Shown piece after piece: positions 42,146 through 50,704 of a DNA stretch of 64,000 nucleotides; the stretch's first letter is position 1, and each line of letters starts with the position of its first letter. The notes below the pieces were generated by a model, which searched no databases, had not been told where the DNA came from, and saw nothing but the letters and a program-made list of their open reading frames with translations. Made by a program: the position numbers and the translations under genes. Source of the DNA: Yoonia maritima (lineage in GTDB: Bacteria > Pseudomonadota > Alphaproteobacteria > Rhodobacterales > Rhodobacteraceae); contig NZ_PVTP01000014.1 in NCBI RefSeq assembly GCF_003003285.1, positions 38,418 to 102,417 of the forward strand. Reading direction: 5' to 3'.

Positions 42146-43035
42146 AGTGGTGTTTCTCCGGATACGTATGTCGCTGCCGCGTTTAGTGCACGTGTCAAGG
42201 CCGCAGAGCGGTTCATGCCCTCGGACTCTGACGCTATATGTGCCGCCATAAATGTGTCGCCTGCGCCGGTCACACGCGTGACCATGACTGCAGGTGGGGT
42301 TTGTGTGATGATGTCGCCTTGTGTACCTTCTGATGCGGATTTGCCGCCATCTGTGACAAGCACGCGGTGCGCACCACGTTGAATCAACGCAGCGGCGGCG
42401 CTCGCGCTGTCGTCAAATTGCGTGTGGCACAGCAGCCCTGCCTCTTCGAGATTGACGTATAATGTTGCAGATGGATGGCCAAGAAGCGCCAATAACCGTT
42501 CCGCTTTGCCGGGTGATGCTGGCGCAACGCGTAGGTCTGCATGTTGGAACAAATTTGATCCTGCGATATCTTGCAAGAGCTCTTCGGTCAGATTGCCATC
42601 CAGTGCTACGGTGCCGCTATACGGCGCGTCAGCCGTACCAAGTGCACCGTTTGCCATAGCGCGCAAAATCTTATCGCCAGCGGCTTCTAGCGAATGCGCG
42701 TCAGCGATTGCGGCAATCAAACCATTTGCGCCTTCAACCGCCATATACACATCCGTGGGTAGATCTTCGGAGCGATAAATATGATCACAAACCATCCCCA
42801 TGCGGGTGGCTTCTGCAACCAGTTCATCGCCCTCAGAATCGCGCCCAATTGCGGTAAGTAAGGCAGGGGTCATACCAAAACGCCGTAGAGTCATCGCAAT
42901 GTTCATCGCAACGCCGCCCGGAAGCCGCGTAATGCGCCCCGGAACATCAGAACCTACACGCATTGAACTTGCCGTGCGTCCAATCACGTCCCAAAGGACC
43001 GAACCAATACAAAGAATGTCAGCTTGTTGTGTCAT
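42142..43035 (-). CDS. psuK: PfkB-family kinase, probable pseudouridine kinase
   Basis: A 297-residue ribokinase-like protein. The N-terminal signature is LPGGVAMNIAMTLRRFG and the catalytic loop is VTRVTGAGDTFMAAH, with Asp as base. Its position directly upstream of and overlapping psuG makes phosphorylation of pseudouridine the likely role. Some fused or related proteins phosphorylate other sugars, so the substrate rests on context. Confidence 0.9.
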   Translation of the reverse strand: MTQQADILCIGSVLWDVIGRTASSMRVGSDVPGRITRLPGGVAMNIAMTLRRFGMTPALLTAIGRDSEGDELVAEATRMGMVCDHIYRSEDLPTDVYMAVEGANGLIAAIADAHSLEAAGDKILRAMANGALGTADAPYSGTVALDGNLTEELLQDIAGSNLFQHADLRVAPASPGKAERLLALLGHPSATLYVNLEEAGLLCHTQFDDSASAAAALIQRGAHRVLVTDGGKSASEGTQGDIITQTPPAVMVTRVTGAGDTFMAAHIASESEGMNRSAALTRALNAAATYVSGETPL

Positions 43036-43077
43036 GCGCCCGTTCTGACCGAGCCGGGAGCGATGCGCAAGCGTCCG

Positions 43078-43296
43078 TCACAACCCATCCTGTACCATTT
43101 GACGGATTTTGACCGCCTTTTCAAAATGGTCTAATTTGTGGGTTTCGATCCACCAAGTTGCGGCCTCCATTAGCAATGCAGGATCATCGTTACGGTTCGC
43201 AAAGAATGCATAAAACGAAAGCCCAACACCTTCGCCCTTTTGTGCGATTTTTTGGTTGCAAACTGTGGTGACTTTTTGACGAAGGCGAGTTCTCAT
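43078..43296 (-). CDS. small conserved protein, possibly DUF6500
   Basis: A 72-residue protein starting MRTRLRQKVTTVCNQKIAQK, with GLSFYAFFANRNDDPALLMEAATWWI and a helical end. I recall close relatives labelled DUF6500 in Rhodobacteraceae but cannot verify this. ATG at 43296 overlaps the upstream DUF4198 stop by 4 bases; a longer open frame is likely spurious. Function unknown; translational coupling suggests it works with the DUF4198 protein. Confidence 0.75.
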   Translation of the reverse strand: MRTRLRQKVTTVCNQKIAQKGEGVGLSFYAFFANRNDDPALLMEAATWWIETHKLDHFEKAVKIRQMVQDGL

Positions 43297-44093
43297 TCGG
43301 GGGTACCAAATGTCAGGTTTGCCCACAGCGTTTCCCAAACGGCACCAGTTTGTTCTTGCAATTCATCTGACGGTTCGCGCAACATAACTGCATCGACCAT
43401 GTAGCTATTACCGCCCGTTATTGGAAAGGTTGCAATACCCTCATCATTCGTCTGAAAATACGAAACCTCAACAGTCCCATCGGGCGCTTTGTCAAAGACT
43501 TCGATCTGCACGTTTGCCCGCACGTCCTGATGATAAAACAACTGAACTGTGAAACCATTGTCCAAATCATCTGTATAGGGGTTCGTCAGAGCAACCAGTT
43601 CAGTTTCCAACCCTACACGGTGGTCTGTACCCGCAGCGCTTCCGACACCAATTAATGTCTTTGAATAACGTGAATATACCTCTTTGAAATTAGATTCGGG
43701 TAACTCACGTTCTCTTTGGCGGGTCAACACATCGCCAAAGTCTTTATGATCAACAAAGTTTTGAAATTTTTCCCAAGTCGCATAGTCGACGGTTGCATTA
43801 CGCGCTTGGTAGGCAATGACGTTTAGCCCTTGCGCAACAGGTGCTTGGTTGAGTGCTGGTCGATCTCCGGCACGTCCACGAACACTCGCGCCAGTCCCGC
43901 CAGCGATGATTGCAAAATGTTCAAAACGTTGTGGAAAAAACACCTGATTGGTTCCCGCGAAATTCTGCCCATTGACAATATGTGCCTCAAGCGTACCGTC
44001 CGCAGCTATCTGATAAGCCGTTGGTTCAAGCCAGAACTCATGAGCGGTTGCAGGAACGGCCAACAATGAAAAGAGAAGAGCTAATATGCGCAT
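43293..44093 (-). CDS. DUF4198-type exported protein
   Basis: A 266-residue protein with signal peptide MRILALLFSLLAVPATAHEFW, then a beta-sandwich typical of DUF4198 (HEFWLEPTAYQI, VNGQNFAGTNQVFFP, TDHRVGLETELVALTNPY, NDEGIATFPITGGNSYMVDAVML). DUF4198 proteins are periplasmic and linked to nickel or cobalt uptake. It is divergent from the HupE-like gene, which supports a metal-related pair. ATG at 44093 has AAGGAA; its first bases overlap the HupE start. Confidence 0.86.
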   Translation of the reverse strand: MRILALLFSLLAVPATAHEFWLEPTAYQIAADGTLEAHIVNGQNFAGTNQVFFPQRFEHFAIIAGGTGASVRGRAGDRPALNQAPVAQGLNVIAYQARNATVDYATWEKFQNFVDHKDFGDVLTRQRERELPESNFKEVYSRYSKTLIGVGSAAGTDHRVGLETELVALTNPYTDDLDNGFTVQLFYHQDVRANVQIEVFDKAPDGTVEVSYFQTNDEGIATFPITGGNSYMVDAVMLREPSDELQEQTGAVWETLWANLTFGTPE

Positions 44094-45435
44094 AGGTGTT
44101 TCCTTATCCAACTTTGCAAGGGTTGTCTTTCATTCGCTGATGTCAAGCATGATCACAGTGATTGTGATGACTGGCACAGCCGCTCATGCGCATGAAGTCT
44201 TTCCAAGTATCTTAAATTTGCGCGCCGATGATGGCGTTGTCATGATTGAACTAGATGTTAATGCAGAGGCTATGCTGGCCGGTGTCGATTTAAATTCTGT
44301 CGAGGACACAGATACAGCAACCAATGCCGCAGACTACGACGCGTTGCGCGCGTTGTCACCGCAAGACATCGCAGATCGGTTTGATGCTTACTGGCCGCAA
44401 TTTATCGAAAACTTTACGTTTTTGGTGGATGGAGCCCCGACAGTGCTAAATGATAATGGCACTATTGTTTATGGCGCCGAAGACGAAACGTCTGTGCGCT
44501 TGACCCGTCTTACGCTTGTCGGAACCTACCCAGAGGATGCTGAAACGTTTCAAATCGGTTGGGTGTCTGAATATGGCACATTGATTGTACGTCAGAATGA
44601 CATTGAGAATGCCCCATATACAGGCACCTTGTCGGGCGGCGTGCTATCAGAACCGTTCTTGATTAATGGTGGATCAGCACAGTCTGGTTGGCATGTATTT
44701 GGGTCCTATATCCCGATTGGCTTTGATCATATCGTCCCCAAAGGTTTGGACCATATCCTATTTGTGCTTGGGCTGTTTTTCTTATCGGCGCGTATCCGAC
44801 CTTTGTTGACGCAGGTATCGTTGTTCACATTGGCGCATACGCTGACGCTGGCATTAGCCGCCCTTGGATATGTGCGATTGCCCGGTAGCGTGGTTGAACC
44901 GCTTATTGCGGCGTCCATCGTGTTTGTCGCGCTCGAAAATATTTATGCAAAAGGGCTAAGCCGTTGGCGACCTGTTGTGGTGTTTGGGTTTGGGCTGCTT
45001 CACGGGCTTGGATTTGCCTCTGTTTTGGCCGAATTCGGACTGCCCGAAAATGCGTTTATCCCAGCGCTCATCGGGTTCAATGTCGGGGTCGAAGTTGGGC
45101 AGCTTGCGGTTATTGCCGTCATGTTCGTGTGTGTTTGGCAGGCGCTGCGCGTTGATCGCGGCGCAAATGAGGTAGGGCAGGGCTTTGCGCTCTATGCTGT
45201 CTTGCTCATTGCGGCGCTGGCACTTGCTGTTTTGAACCCTGCGCCGTTGCAAACTTTGATCGAAGGTCCCGTTTGGGTCTTCGCAGCGCCATTGGCTATG
45301 GTTTTTGCGTTATGCGCAGCATCCATCCATTTTCGTGATCGAGTTGATGCATATCGCCGTCTTGTTGCCATTCCTGCATCTGTCGCAATCGCGGCAGTCG
45401 GGGCGTATTGGTTCGTTGAACGGGTCTTTTTATAA
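44086..45435 (+). CDS. HupE/UreJ-like membrane protein
   Basis: A 449-residue protein. A signal peptide ends at TAAHAHEVFP, then an about 170-residue periplasmic domain, then at least five helices with the HupE/UreJ_2 motifs: IPIGFDHIVPKGLDHILFVLGLFFL, FTLAHTLTLALAALG, HGLGFASVLAEFG and GFNVGVEVGQLAVIA. His-rich turns in helices suggest nickel or cobalt transport, as proposed for HupE. ATG at 44086 has AGAGAAGAG upstream; ATG at 44140 is an alternative. Confidence 0.88.
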   Translation: MRIGVSLSNFARVVFHSLMSSMITVIVMTGTAAHAHEVFPSILNLRADDGVVMIELDVNAEAMLAGVDLNSVEDTDTATNAADYDALRALSPQDIADRFDAYWPQFIENFTFLVDGAPTVLNDNGTIVYGAEDETSVRLTRLTLVGTYPEDAETFQIGWVSEYGTLIVRQNDIENAPYTGTLSGGVLSEPFLINGGSAQSGWHVFGSYIPIGFDHIVPKGLDHILFVLGLFFLSARIRPLLTQVSLFTLAHTLTLALAALGYVRLPGSVVEPLIAASIVFVALENIYAKGLSRWRPVVVFGFGLLHGLGFASVLAEFGLPENAFIPALIGFNVGVEVGQLAVIAVMFVCVWQALRVDRGANEVGQGFALYAVLLIAALALAVLNPAPLQTLIEGPVWVFAAPLAMVFALCAASIHFRDRVDAYRRLVAIPASVAIAAVGAYWFVERVFL

Positions 45436-45443
45436 GATATAAT
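45416..45443 (+). promoter_or_regulatory. strong sigma-70-like promoter for rpsB-tsf
   Basis: TTGAAC at 45416-45421, 16-base spacer, TATAAT at 45438-45443, overlapping the end of the HupE-like gene. It would give an rpsB leader of about 180 nt. Confidence 0.6.
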
Positions 45444-45449
45444 CTCGCT

Positions 45450-45632
45450 TTGTATAAAATACTCCCGCCGGAGGCAGCCAAAGGGTTGCGTCCGGCATAA
45501 TCCCAAGTTAAAGCGCACGCACTTAATCCCGCAGGCGGGGGCGGGTCCAATGGGGAGAAATCCCAAAGGATCCACCGGTTGGGCATTTGCCTAATCCCCC
45601 GCTGAGGTTGAAACCGGAAAAGGAAAAAAGAC
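45450..45632 (+). other. rpsB leader region
   Basis: About 180 nt rich in complementary G/C blocks, for example TCCCGCCGGAGG near 45463, GCAGGCGGGGGCGGG near 45533 and a ribosome-binding site AAAAGGAAAAAAG before 45633. The length and structure fit an S2-responsive leader, but I do not recognise a named motif. A CTCC/GGAG hairpin here is followed by TATTTT only on the minus strand. Confidence 0.4.
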
Positions 45633-46400
45633 ATGGCTCTTCCTGAGTTCTCCATGCGCCAACTGCTTGAAGCAGGCGTACACTTTGGTCACCAGACCGC
45701 ACGCTGGAACCCGAAAATGGGTCAGTACATCTACGGCTCTCGTAACGGCATCCACATCATGGACCTGACACAGACTGTTCCAATGTTGGACCAGGCTTTG
45801 CAAGTTATCCGTGACACAGTCGCGAAAGGCGGCCGCGTTCTTTTCGTAGGCACAAAGCGTCAAGCTGCAAAGCCAATCATGGAAGCTGCTGAGAAATCTG
45901 CGCAGTTCTACATGAACCACCGTTGGTTGGGCGGGACACTCACAAACTGGCAGACTGTTTCAAAGTCTATCAACCGCTTGAAAGCGATCGACGAAGCGTC
46001 TGCAGCAGGCTTTGCTGGCCTGACCAAGAAAGAACGTCTTGGTATGGAGCGTGAGCAAGGCAAACTAGAAGCATCACTTGGCGGTATCCGCGAAATGGGC
46101 GGCGTTCCTGACCTGATTTTCGTCATCGACGTCAACAAAGAAGATCTGGCCATCGCAGAAGCTAAGAAACTGGGCATCCCAGTTGTAGCTATTGTTGATA
46201 CCAACTGTTCACCTGACGGCGTAGACTACGTCATTCCAGGTAACGATGACGCGGCACGTGCCATCGCGCTTTACACCGATCTGGCTGCACGTGCAGCGCT
46301 TGACGGTATGTCCGCTCAGCTGGGTGCAGCTGGCGTTGACATGGGCGCAATGGAAGAGTTCGCAGAAGAAGTTGTTGCTGAAGAAGCAGCTGCTGAGTAA
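45633..46400 (+). CDS. rpsB: 30S ribosomal protein S2
   Basis: Ribosomal protein of the small subunit head-body region. The 255-residue sequence has both S2 signatures: [26 protein letters not shown] and [33 protein letters not shown]. The acidic C-terminal tail ([15 protein letters not shown]) is usual in alphaproteobacteria. It is the first gene of the rpsB-tsf operon. Confidence 0.98.
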   Translation: MALPEFSMRQLLEAGVHFGHQTARWNPKMGQYIYGSRNGIHIMDLTQTVPMLDQALQVIRDTVAKGGRVLFVGTKRQAAKPIMEAAEKSAQFYMNHRWLGGTLTNWQTVSKSINRLKAIDEASAAGFAGLTKKERLGMEREQGKLEASLGGIREMGGVPDLIFVIDVNKEDLAIAEAKKLGIPVVAIVDTNCSPDGVDYVIPGNDDAARAIALYTDLAARAALDGMSAQLGAAGVDMGAMEEFAEEVVAEEAAAE

Positions 46401-46476
46401 GCGTCACAAAACGGTCGGGTAGGGGGCTTATTCCCCCCTCCCGCAGATCAATGAATTCCGTTTAAGGAGAAGTAAC

Positions 46477-47349
46477 ATGGCAATCACCGCTGCAATGGTG
46501 AAAGAACTGCGCGACAGTACTGGCGCAGGCATGATGGACGCGAAAAAAGCGCTGACTGAAACTGCTGGCGACATGGAAGCTGCGGTTGATTGGCTGCGCA
46601 CCAAAGGTCTTGCAAAAGCGGCTAAGAAATCCGGCCGTACGGCTGCTGAAGGTCTTGTGGCTGTTGCTGTCAAAGACGGCAAAGGGATCGCTGTTGAAGT
46701 GAACTCTGAAACCGACTTTGTTGGTAAAAATGCTGACTTCCAGAAAATGGTTTCCGGCATCGCAAACGTTGCTTTGGGTGTGTCTGACGTTGACGCGCTG
46801 AAGGCTGCTGACATGGACGGTAAGTCTGTTGAGCAGACTGTAACTGACGCAGTTGCTGTTATCGGCGAAAACATGTCTGTGCGTCGCATGGCTGCTCTCG
46901 AAGGTGCATCTGTTGTTAACTATGTGCACAACGCAGCGGCGCCTGGTATGGGCAACATCGGTGTTCTAGTTGCCTTGAATGGCGACAATGCAGAATTCGG
47001 CCGTCAGGTTGCTATGCACATCGCTGCTGCAAACCCTGCAGCACTTTCAGAAGCTGATCTTGACCCCGCTGTTGTTGAAAAAGAAAAGCAGGTTCAAATC
47101 GATATCGCACGTGAATCTGGCAAGCCAGAAGCTGTGATCGAAAAGATGATCGTTGGCCGTATGAAGAAATACATGGCTGAAATCACTTTGCTGAACCAAC
47201 AGTTCGTTGTGAACCCAGACCTGACAGTTGCAGATGCAGCCAAAGAAGCTGGCGTTGAAATCACTGGCTACGCCCGTCTAGAAGTTGGCGAAGGTGTCGA
47301 AAAAGTCGAAGAAGATTTCGCTGCAGAAGTTGCAAAATTGAACGGCTAA
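46477..47349 (+). CDS. tsf: elongation factor Ts
   Basis: Exchanges GDP for GTP on EF-Tu. The 290-residue sequence has the N-terminal UBA-like module with [19 protein letters not shown], then [12 protein letters not shown], the core and dimerisation region, and [22 protein letters not shown] precedes the ATG. It is 76 bases after rpsB and ends with a strong terminator. Confidence 0.98.
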   Translation: MAITAAMVKELRDSTGAGMMDAKKALTETAGDMEAAVDWLRTKGLAKAAKKSGRTAAEGLVAVAVKDGKGIAVEVNSETDFVGKNADFQKMVSGIANVALGVSDVDALKAADMDGKSVEQTVTDAVAVIGENMSVRRMAALEGASVVNYVHNAAAPGMGNIGVLVALNGDNAEFGRQVAMHIAAANPAALSEADLDPAVVEKEKQVQIDIARESGKPEAVIEKMIVGRMKKYMAEITLLNQQFVVNPDLTVADAAKEAGVEITGYARLEVGEGVEKVEEDFAAEVAKLNG

Positions 47350-47373
47350 CCACGCGCTTACTATCGTTTTAAG

Positions 47374-47405
47374 ATGGGGCTCGCTGATACATCAGCGAGC
47401 CCCAT
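47374..47405 (+). terminator. terminator of rpsB-tsf
   Basis: Perfect stem ATGGGGCTCGCTGA / TCAGCGAGCCCCAT with a 4-base loop, followed by TTGTCTGTTT. Confidence 0.8.
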
Positions 47406-47493
47406 TTGTCTGTTTGCCATGAAGTTATAGGGGGTTCATCAGAGTTTAGATGTACAATTATAAGCTGCAATCAGACGCAACTATAATGATATT

Positions 47494-48102
47494 ATGACGA
47501 CAACTTCGGCTACCGTCATTGACGACAATAACCAATATTCTTGGGATAGCATCGAAACTTACTATGATACGTCTGGCCAAATCGCAGATCGTGTAACCGT
47601 TTATGATAACGGTGTGGAAAAGACTGATTCCTACAGCGACGATGTTCGTACGCAAACGGTAAAAGAGGATGTGCTCGATAATGTCAGTTGGGATAACATC
47701 GTCTTTAATTACGACGATAACGGAAATGTCGCGAACGCGACCACGCTCTATGATAACGGCACTTCGCGTCAAGCCCTCTATGAAGATGGAGCATTGTCTT
47801 TGGTTGTTAGACTGGACGCCGATGATGGAACGGATGGCGTGTTTAACTGGGCCGCAAAAATGGATGCATATGCACCCGACGGTTCATTGTTGATTTCGGC
47901 AACCGAACTTGATGGTGGTGATGAAATATACCTTCTGTATCAAGATGGTGAGCAGCAAACACGAATTGAGAACGATGTCGATGGTAGCGATCCATGGTTG
48001 ATGGAAGTAACTGAGTATGGCGGCGCTGAGCCGGTGATCACACAATATGATGATTACGACGATATCCCTGACGCGTATCTTGAATTTTTCCCAATGTGTT
48101 AG
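47494..48102 (+). CDS. acidic repeat protein of unknown function
   Basis: A 202-residue, Asp-rich protein built from about four imperfect repeats of roughly 36-40 residues. The pattern is W-[DN]-x-I...YD-x-G...x-VYDNG...Y: YSWDSIETYYDTSG / VSWDNIVFNYDDNG / FNWAAKMDAYAPDG, and a fourth degenerate copy near DPWLMEVTEYGG. YDxxG resembles RHS/YD and calcium-binding repeats. No signal peptide. Found as a single gene after tsf, with hairpins on both sides. Confidence 0.72.
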   Translation: MTTTSATVIDDNNQYSWDSIETYYDTSGQIADRVTVYDNGVEKTDSYSDDVRTQTVKEDVLDNVSWDNIVFNYDDNGNVANATTLYDNGTSRQALYEDGALSLVVRLDADDGTDGVFNWAAKMDAYAPDGSLLISATELDGGDEIYLLYQDGEQQTRIENDVDGSDPWLMEVTEYGGAEPVITQYDDYDDIPDAYLEFFPMC

Positions 48103-48108
48103 CCGTTT

Positions 48109-48152
48109 AAAAAAGGACGCGGCACCGTGCTCGGGAAAAGACACGGTGCCGC
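48109..48152 (-). terminator. terminator on the minus strand
   Basis: Stem GCGGCACCGTG / CACGGTGCCGC at 48119-48152, followed on the minus strand by GTCCTTTTTT. It would end transcription from the luxR side. Confidence 0.65.
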
Positions 48153-48380
48153 TATGATTTATGCACGTCCAATTTCGGGACGAGACGCGCAATCATCAGG
48201 GGGTGCTGATGCCCAAAGGCAAACCCAAGACATCAGCGTCCGGATAACCGGCACGAACTGCAGGGCCTTGAAATCGCAAGGGTCCAATTCGCTGTTCCCA
48301 GGCCTAAGGCCACCACTCACGGAACCTCTGCAGTGTGTCAAATGACGTAGCGTTACGAAAGTCAGGTAATCCTGACCTCG
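48109..48380 (-). ncRNA. candidate structured RNA between luxR and the acidic repeat gene
   Basis: A 356-base gap with no convincing protein gene. On the minus strand it folds into several clean hairpins: GTCAGG-ATTA-CCTGAC, GTTCC...GGCC-TTA-GGCC...GGAAC, CCTTG-N6-CAAGG, and GCTGATG...CATCAGC, with CTGCAG pairs closing the middle, and it ends at a terminator. A TACAAT lies at 48387-48392. It could be a 6S-like or other regulatory RNA, or just the luxR 3' leader; I do not recognise it. Confidence 0.35.
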
Positions 48381-48458
48381 CGTAGCATTGTATTTTTTGC
48401 CGTTAGGTCAAAAGCAACAAAATGTCTTGGTTTTTCGCAGGTGAGACAGATGGAATTG

Positions 48459-49220
48459 CTAAGGTTCGACGTCCATTACAAACATTTGATTGTAGAACGC
48501 TGCCTTGAGTACAGCTTGTGCCGTTGTTTCGACATCCAAAGCTTCTCTTGCGAGTCTGAGGTGTTTTTCGACAGTCGCTGGCGTGAGCTCAAGCAGAACT
48601 GCGATGTCTTGCGTTGTTTTACCGTCACCAACCCACTGCAGTACCTCGCGCTGCCGTTTAGTCAGGTGGCGTTCGCCAGTGTAGGGCAGGGTAAGCAATT
48701 TTAGATGCATGACATTGTTCATGACAATGATTTCGTCACCATGCTTTGCCCAAGTCTGCTCAACGGTATCTTGCGTAATCCCTGGCTTTGCAGTGAGTGC
48801 GATAGCGGCCTTTGTACGTTCGGAAATAGATCGAAAGCTGACGGTATAACCCGCCGTTACTTTCATTTTTCGATTGAATTCCATCACACGTAATTCACTA
48901 GGCGTGAGGTTATCAATCCGGCCCATATCCATCATCCAGCGCCAACTGCAAGCACCGTCGTTGGCAAGAGCCCACTTGAGCATAGGCGCATGGTAGTAAT
49001 AGCCTTCGTCAAAGAAGACCTTCATGTATTCTGGTGTTTGGGATGATAGCAGTACCCAATCCTGCGGATCACCTAACGAACTTGATGTGCGGTAACGGGT
49101 GTAACCATACATCAGCCGGTCAAACCCATAATTTTCCATGTGCTCGGTGTGAAGTTTCCACAACTCCTCCACAGAGCTTGCGTTGGTCAACCGTGATAGC
49201 TGATCAACGAGGCTTCTCAT
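48459..49220 (-). CDS. LuxR-family regulator with autoinducer-binding domain (orphan)
   Basis: A 253-residue protein. The N-terminal domain has the autoinducer-binding pattern (YGFDRLMYGYTRY, YYYHAPMLKWA, ACSWRWM) and the C-terminal HTH is LTKRQREVLQWVGDGKTTQDIAVLLELTPATVEKHLRLAREAL, read in parts. No luxI lies in the window, so it is a LuxR solo. Its ATG overlaps the aroQ stop by 4 bases, an unusual coupling of a quorum regulator to a shikimate-pathway gene. Confidence 0.9.
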   Translation of the reverse strand: MRSLVDQLSRLTNASSVEELWKLHTEHMENYGFDRLMYGYTRYRTSSSLGDPQDWVLLSSQTPEYMKVFFDEGYYYHAPMLKWALANDGACSWRWMMDMGRIDNLTPSELRVMEFNRKMKVTAGYTVSFRSISERTKAAIALTAKPGITQDTVEQTWAKHGDEIIVMNNVMHLKLLTLPYTGERHLTKRQREVLQWVGDGKTTQDIAVLLELTPATVEKHLRLAREALDVETTAQAVLKAAFYNQMFVMDVEP

Positions 49221-49663
49221 GCAGAATCACCTAAATATTCGTTCAATGCTTGCATCGCGAGCGGATAACCTGCAGCACCAAATCCACATATTTGGCCAAT
49301 ACAAACCTTGGATATATACGATGTTTGTCTGAACGCTTCTCGCGCATGAATGTTTGATAAGTGTAATTCAATCACTGGCAGCATAATGCTTGAGATTGCA
49401 TCCATGAGCGCGACAGAAGAGTGTGTGTATGCGCCCGCATTTAAAATGATGCCAGCGTGCTTTCCGCGCGCGTCATGCATCAAATCAATCATGACACCTT
49501 CATGGTTGCTTTGTTCGAACACCATGTCAACGCCAAGCGCGTTCGCCTTTGCTGTGCATAGGTCTTCGACATCTTTTAATGTCGTCGTGCCGTACACTTC
49601 AGGTTGACGTGTGCCAAGCAGGTTCAAATTCGGGCCGTTCAGGATAAGAAAAGATCGTTTCAT
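49217..49663 (-). CDS. aroQ: type II 3-dehydroquinate dehydratase
   Basis: Third step of the shikimate pathway, in the cytoplasm. The 148-residue protein begins MKRSFLILNGPNLNLLGTRQPEVYG, has NAGAYTHSSVALMDAI (substrate-binding region) and IELHLSNIHAREAFR, with the catalytic Tyr in the first block and His at HLSN. ATG at 49663 fits the family better than the one at 49669. It is translationally coupled to the luxR gene downstream. Confidence 0.94.
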   Translation of the reverse strand: MKRSFLILNGPNLNLLGTRQPEVYGTTTLKDVEDLCTAKANALGVDMVFEQSNHEGVMIDLMHDARGKHAGIILNAGAYTHSSVALMDAISSIMLPVIELHLSNIHAREAFRQTSYISKVCIGQICGFGAAGYPLAMQALNEYLGDSA

Positions 49664-49735
49664 AAGCATCCTTTACCACCTTTAACCCACTGGTCAAAAG
49701 GGAAATATATCAAATAGTTCCCACTATTCCTATAG

Positions 49736-50692
49736 CTAGGAAAATAGGGGGTCGGACTTAACAATCGTTACAGCCGGGTCATTCCCAAGGCGCGCAATGT
49801 CGTTCTCGTACAGATTAGAAAGATGTTTGCGCTCCCAGTCGCTCCAAGGGTCAAACCCGGCGTTCTCGGCGTTGCGTGGGAACTGTTCTTGAATGTTGCG
49901 AATTTGCCCCGCGGCCTCTGCAATACCAACGGATAAAATGAGGTTTTGGATTTCACTCATTGCCCGTGCTGACGCGGATGGCCGTCGTCGGTCATCCTTT
50001 GGTGTTTTGAATTTAGTTATGTCGATATTTGGTCCTGCAAGATTTCGAATAATTTGATTAGCCATGTTGGGGTCATCACGAAAGTCCTCGAATTTCCAAA
50101 TATAGATCTTGGCCTCGGGGAAGTATTTTTGAACCTGCGTGATCACACCGTTCCAGCCCAAAAGGTTATTCATAACACGATCAACCATGACATTTGGAAA
50201 AATCACAGTTGGGCTGATGGCTCGTAAAGATCTGATGTATTCGACATAGGCTGCGGCGTAAAAATCGGGATAGTTTCTTACCGCGAGATGAACCTCGCGC
50301 ACGGTAAACGGAATTTCGCGGGCCGTAACGCTCATGAATGCGTCACGGAAACGATATAGTGCGCCGCGTTTTGCGCAGTGTCCGCAATGCCCAGCAAGGT
50401 TCTCGTCGCTTAGGATCAGTCTTTCTGGATTTCGTTCTTTGAGAGGTTCGAAGAACGCCGATGTCAGATCGCGAAGCTCCGCGGCTTCGATGATGTCATT
50501 ACGTTTGATGCCAAGATTTAGATAACTGTTTTCTTGGCAGGGGACGGTAAACTGCTTTCGCATAACGCGGTGATGTACATAGTGAACACCGCGTTTGTCC
50601 ATAAAACCTTGGTTTCGGTGGAGAATCCGCTGCAGATACGTCGATGCTGTTTTGTGAAACCCACCATGAAGGACTGTGTAAGGCTCGGTCAT
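49736..50692 (-). CDS. sulfotransferase-like protein
   Basis: A 318-residue cytoplasmic protein. Near the start LHGGFHKTASTYLQRILHRN matches the PAPS-binding P-loop of sulfotransferases, and VHLAVRNYPDFYAAAYVEYIRS resembles the 3'-phosphate-binding strand. The neighbours (an alpha/beta-fold protein and UDP-sugar genes) suggest it sulfates a surface polysaccharide. The exact acceptor is unknown. Confidence 0.82.
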   Translation of the reverse strand: MTEPYTVLHGGFHKTASTYLQRILHRNQGFMDKRGVHYVHHRVMRKQFTVPCQENSYLNLGIKRNDIIEAAELRDLTSAFFEPLKERNPERLILSDENLAGHCGHCAKRGALYRFRDAFMSVTAREIPFTVREVHLAVRNYPDFYAAAYVEYIRSLRAISPTVIFPNVMVDRVMNNLLGWNGVITQVQKYFPEAKIYIWKFEDFRDDPNMANQIIRNLAGPNIDITKFKTPKDDRRRPSASARAMSEIQNLILSVGIAEAAGQIRNIQEQFPRNAENAGFDPWSDWERKHLSNLYENDIARLGNDPAVTIVKSDPLFS

Positions 50693-50704
50693 GCTCACCT
50701 ACCG

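Noticed and set aside
45463..45485. Terminator of the HupE-like gene
   Set aside because: The CTCC/GGAG stem has its T-run only on the minus strand, so it would not stop plus-strand transcription; it lies in the rpsB leader.
48330..48346. TTGACA on the minus strand as a -35 box
   Set aside because: No suitable -10 box lies 16-18 bases downstream.
48153..48458. SRP RNA, tmRNA or RNase P RNA
   Set aside because: The hallmark blocks (CCGGAAGGAAGCAGCC; GAGGAAAGTCC; tRNA-like ends) are absent on both strands.
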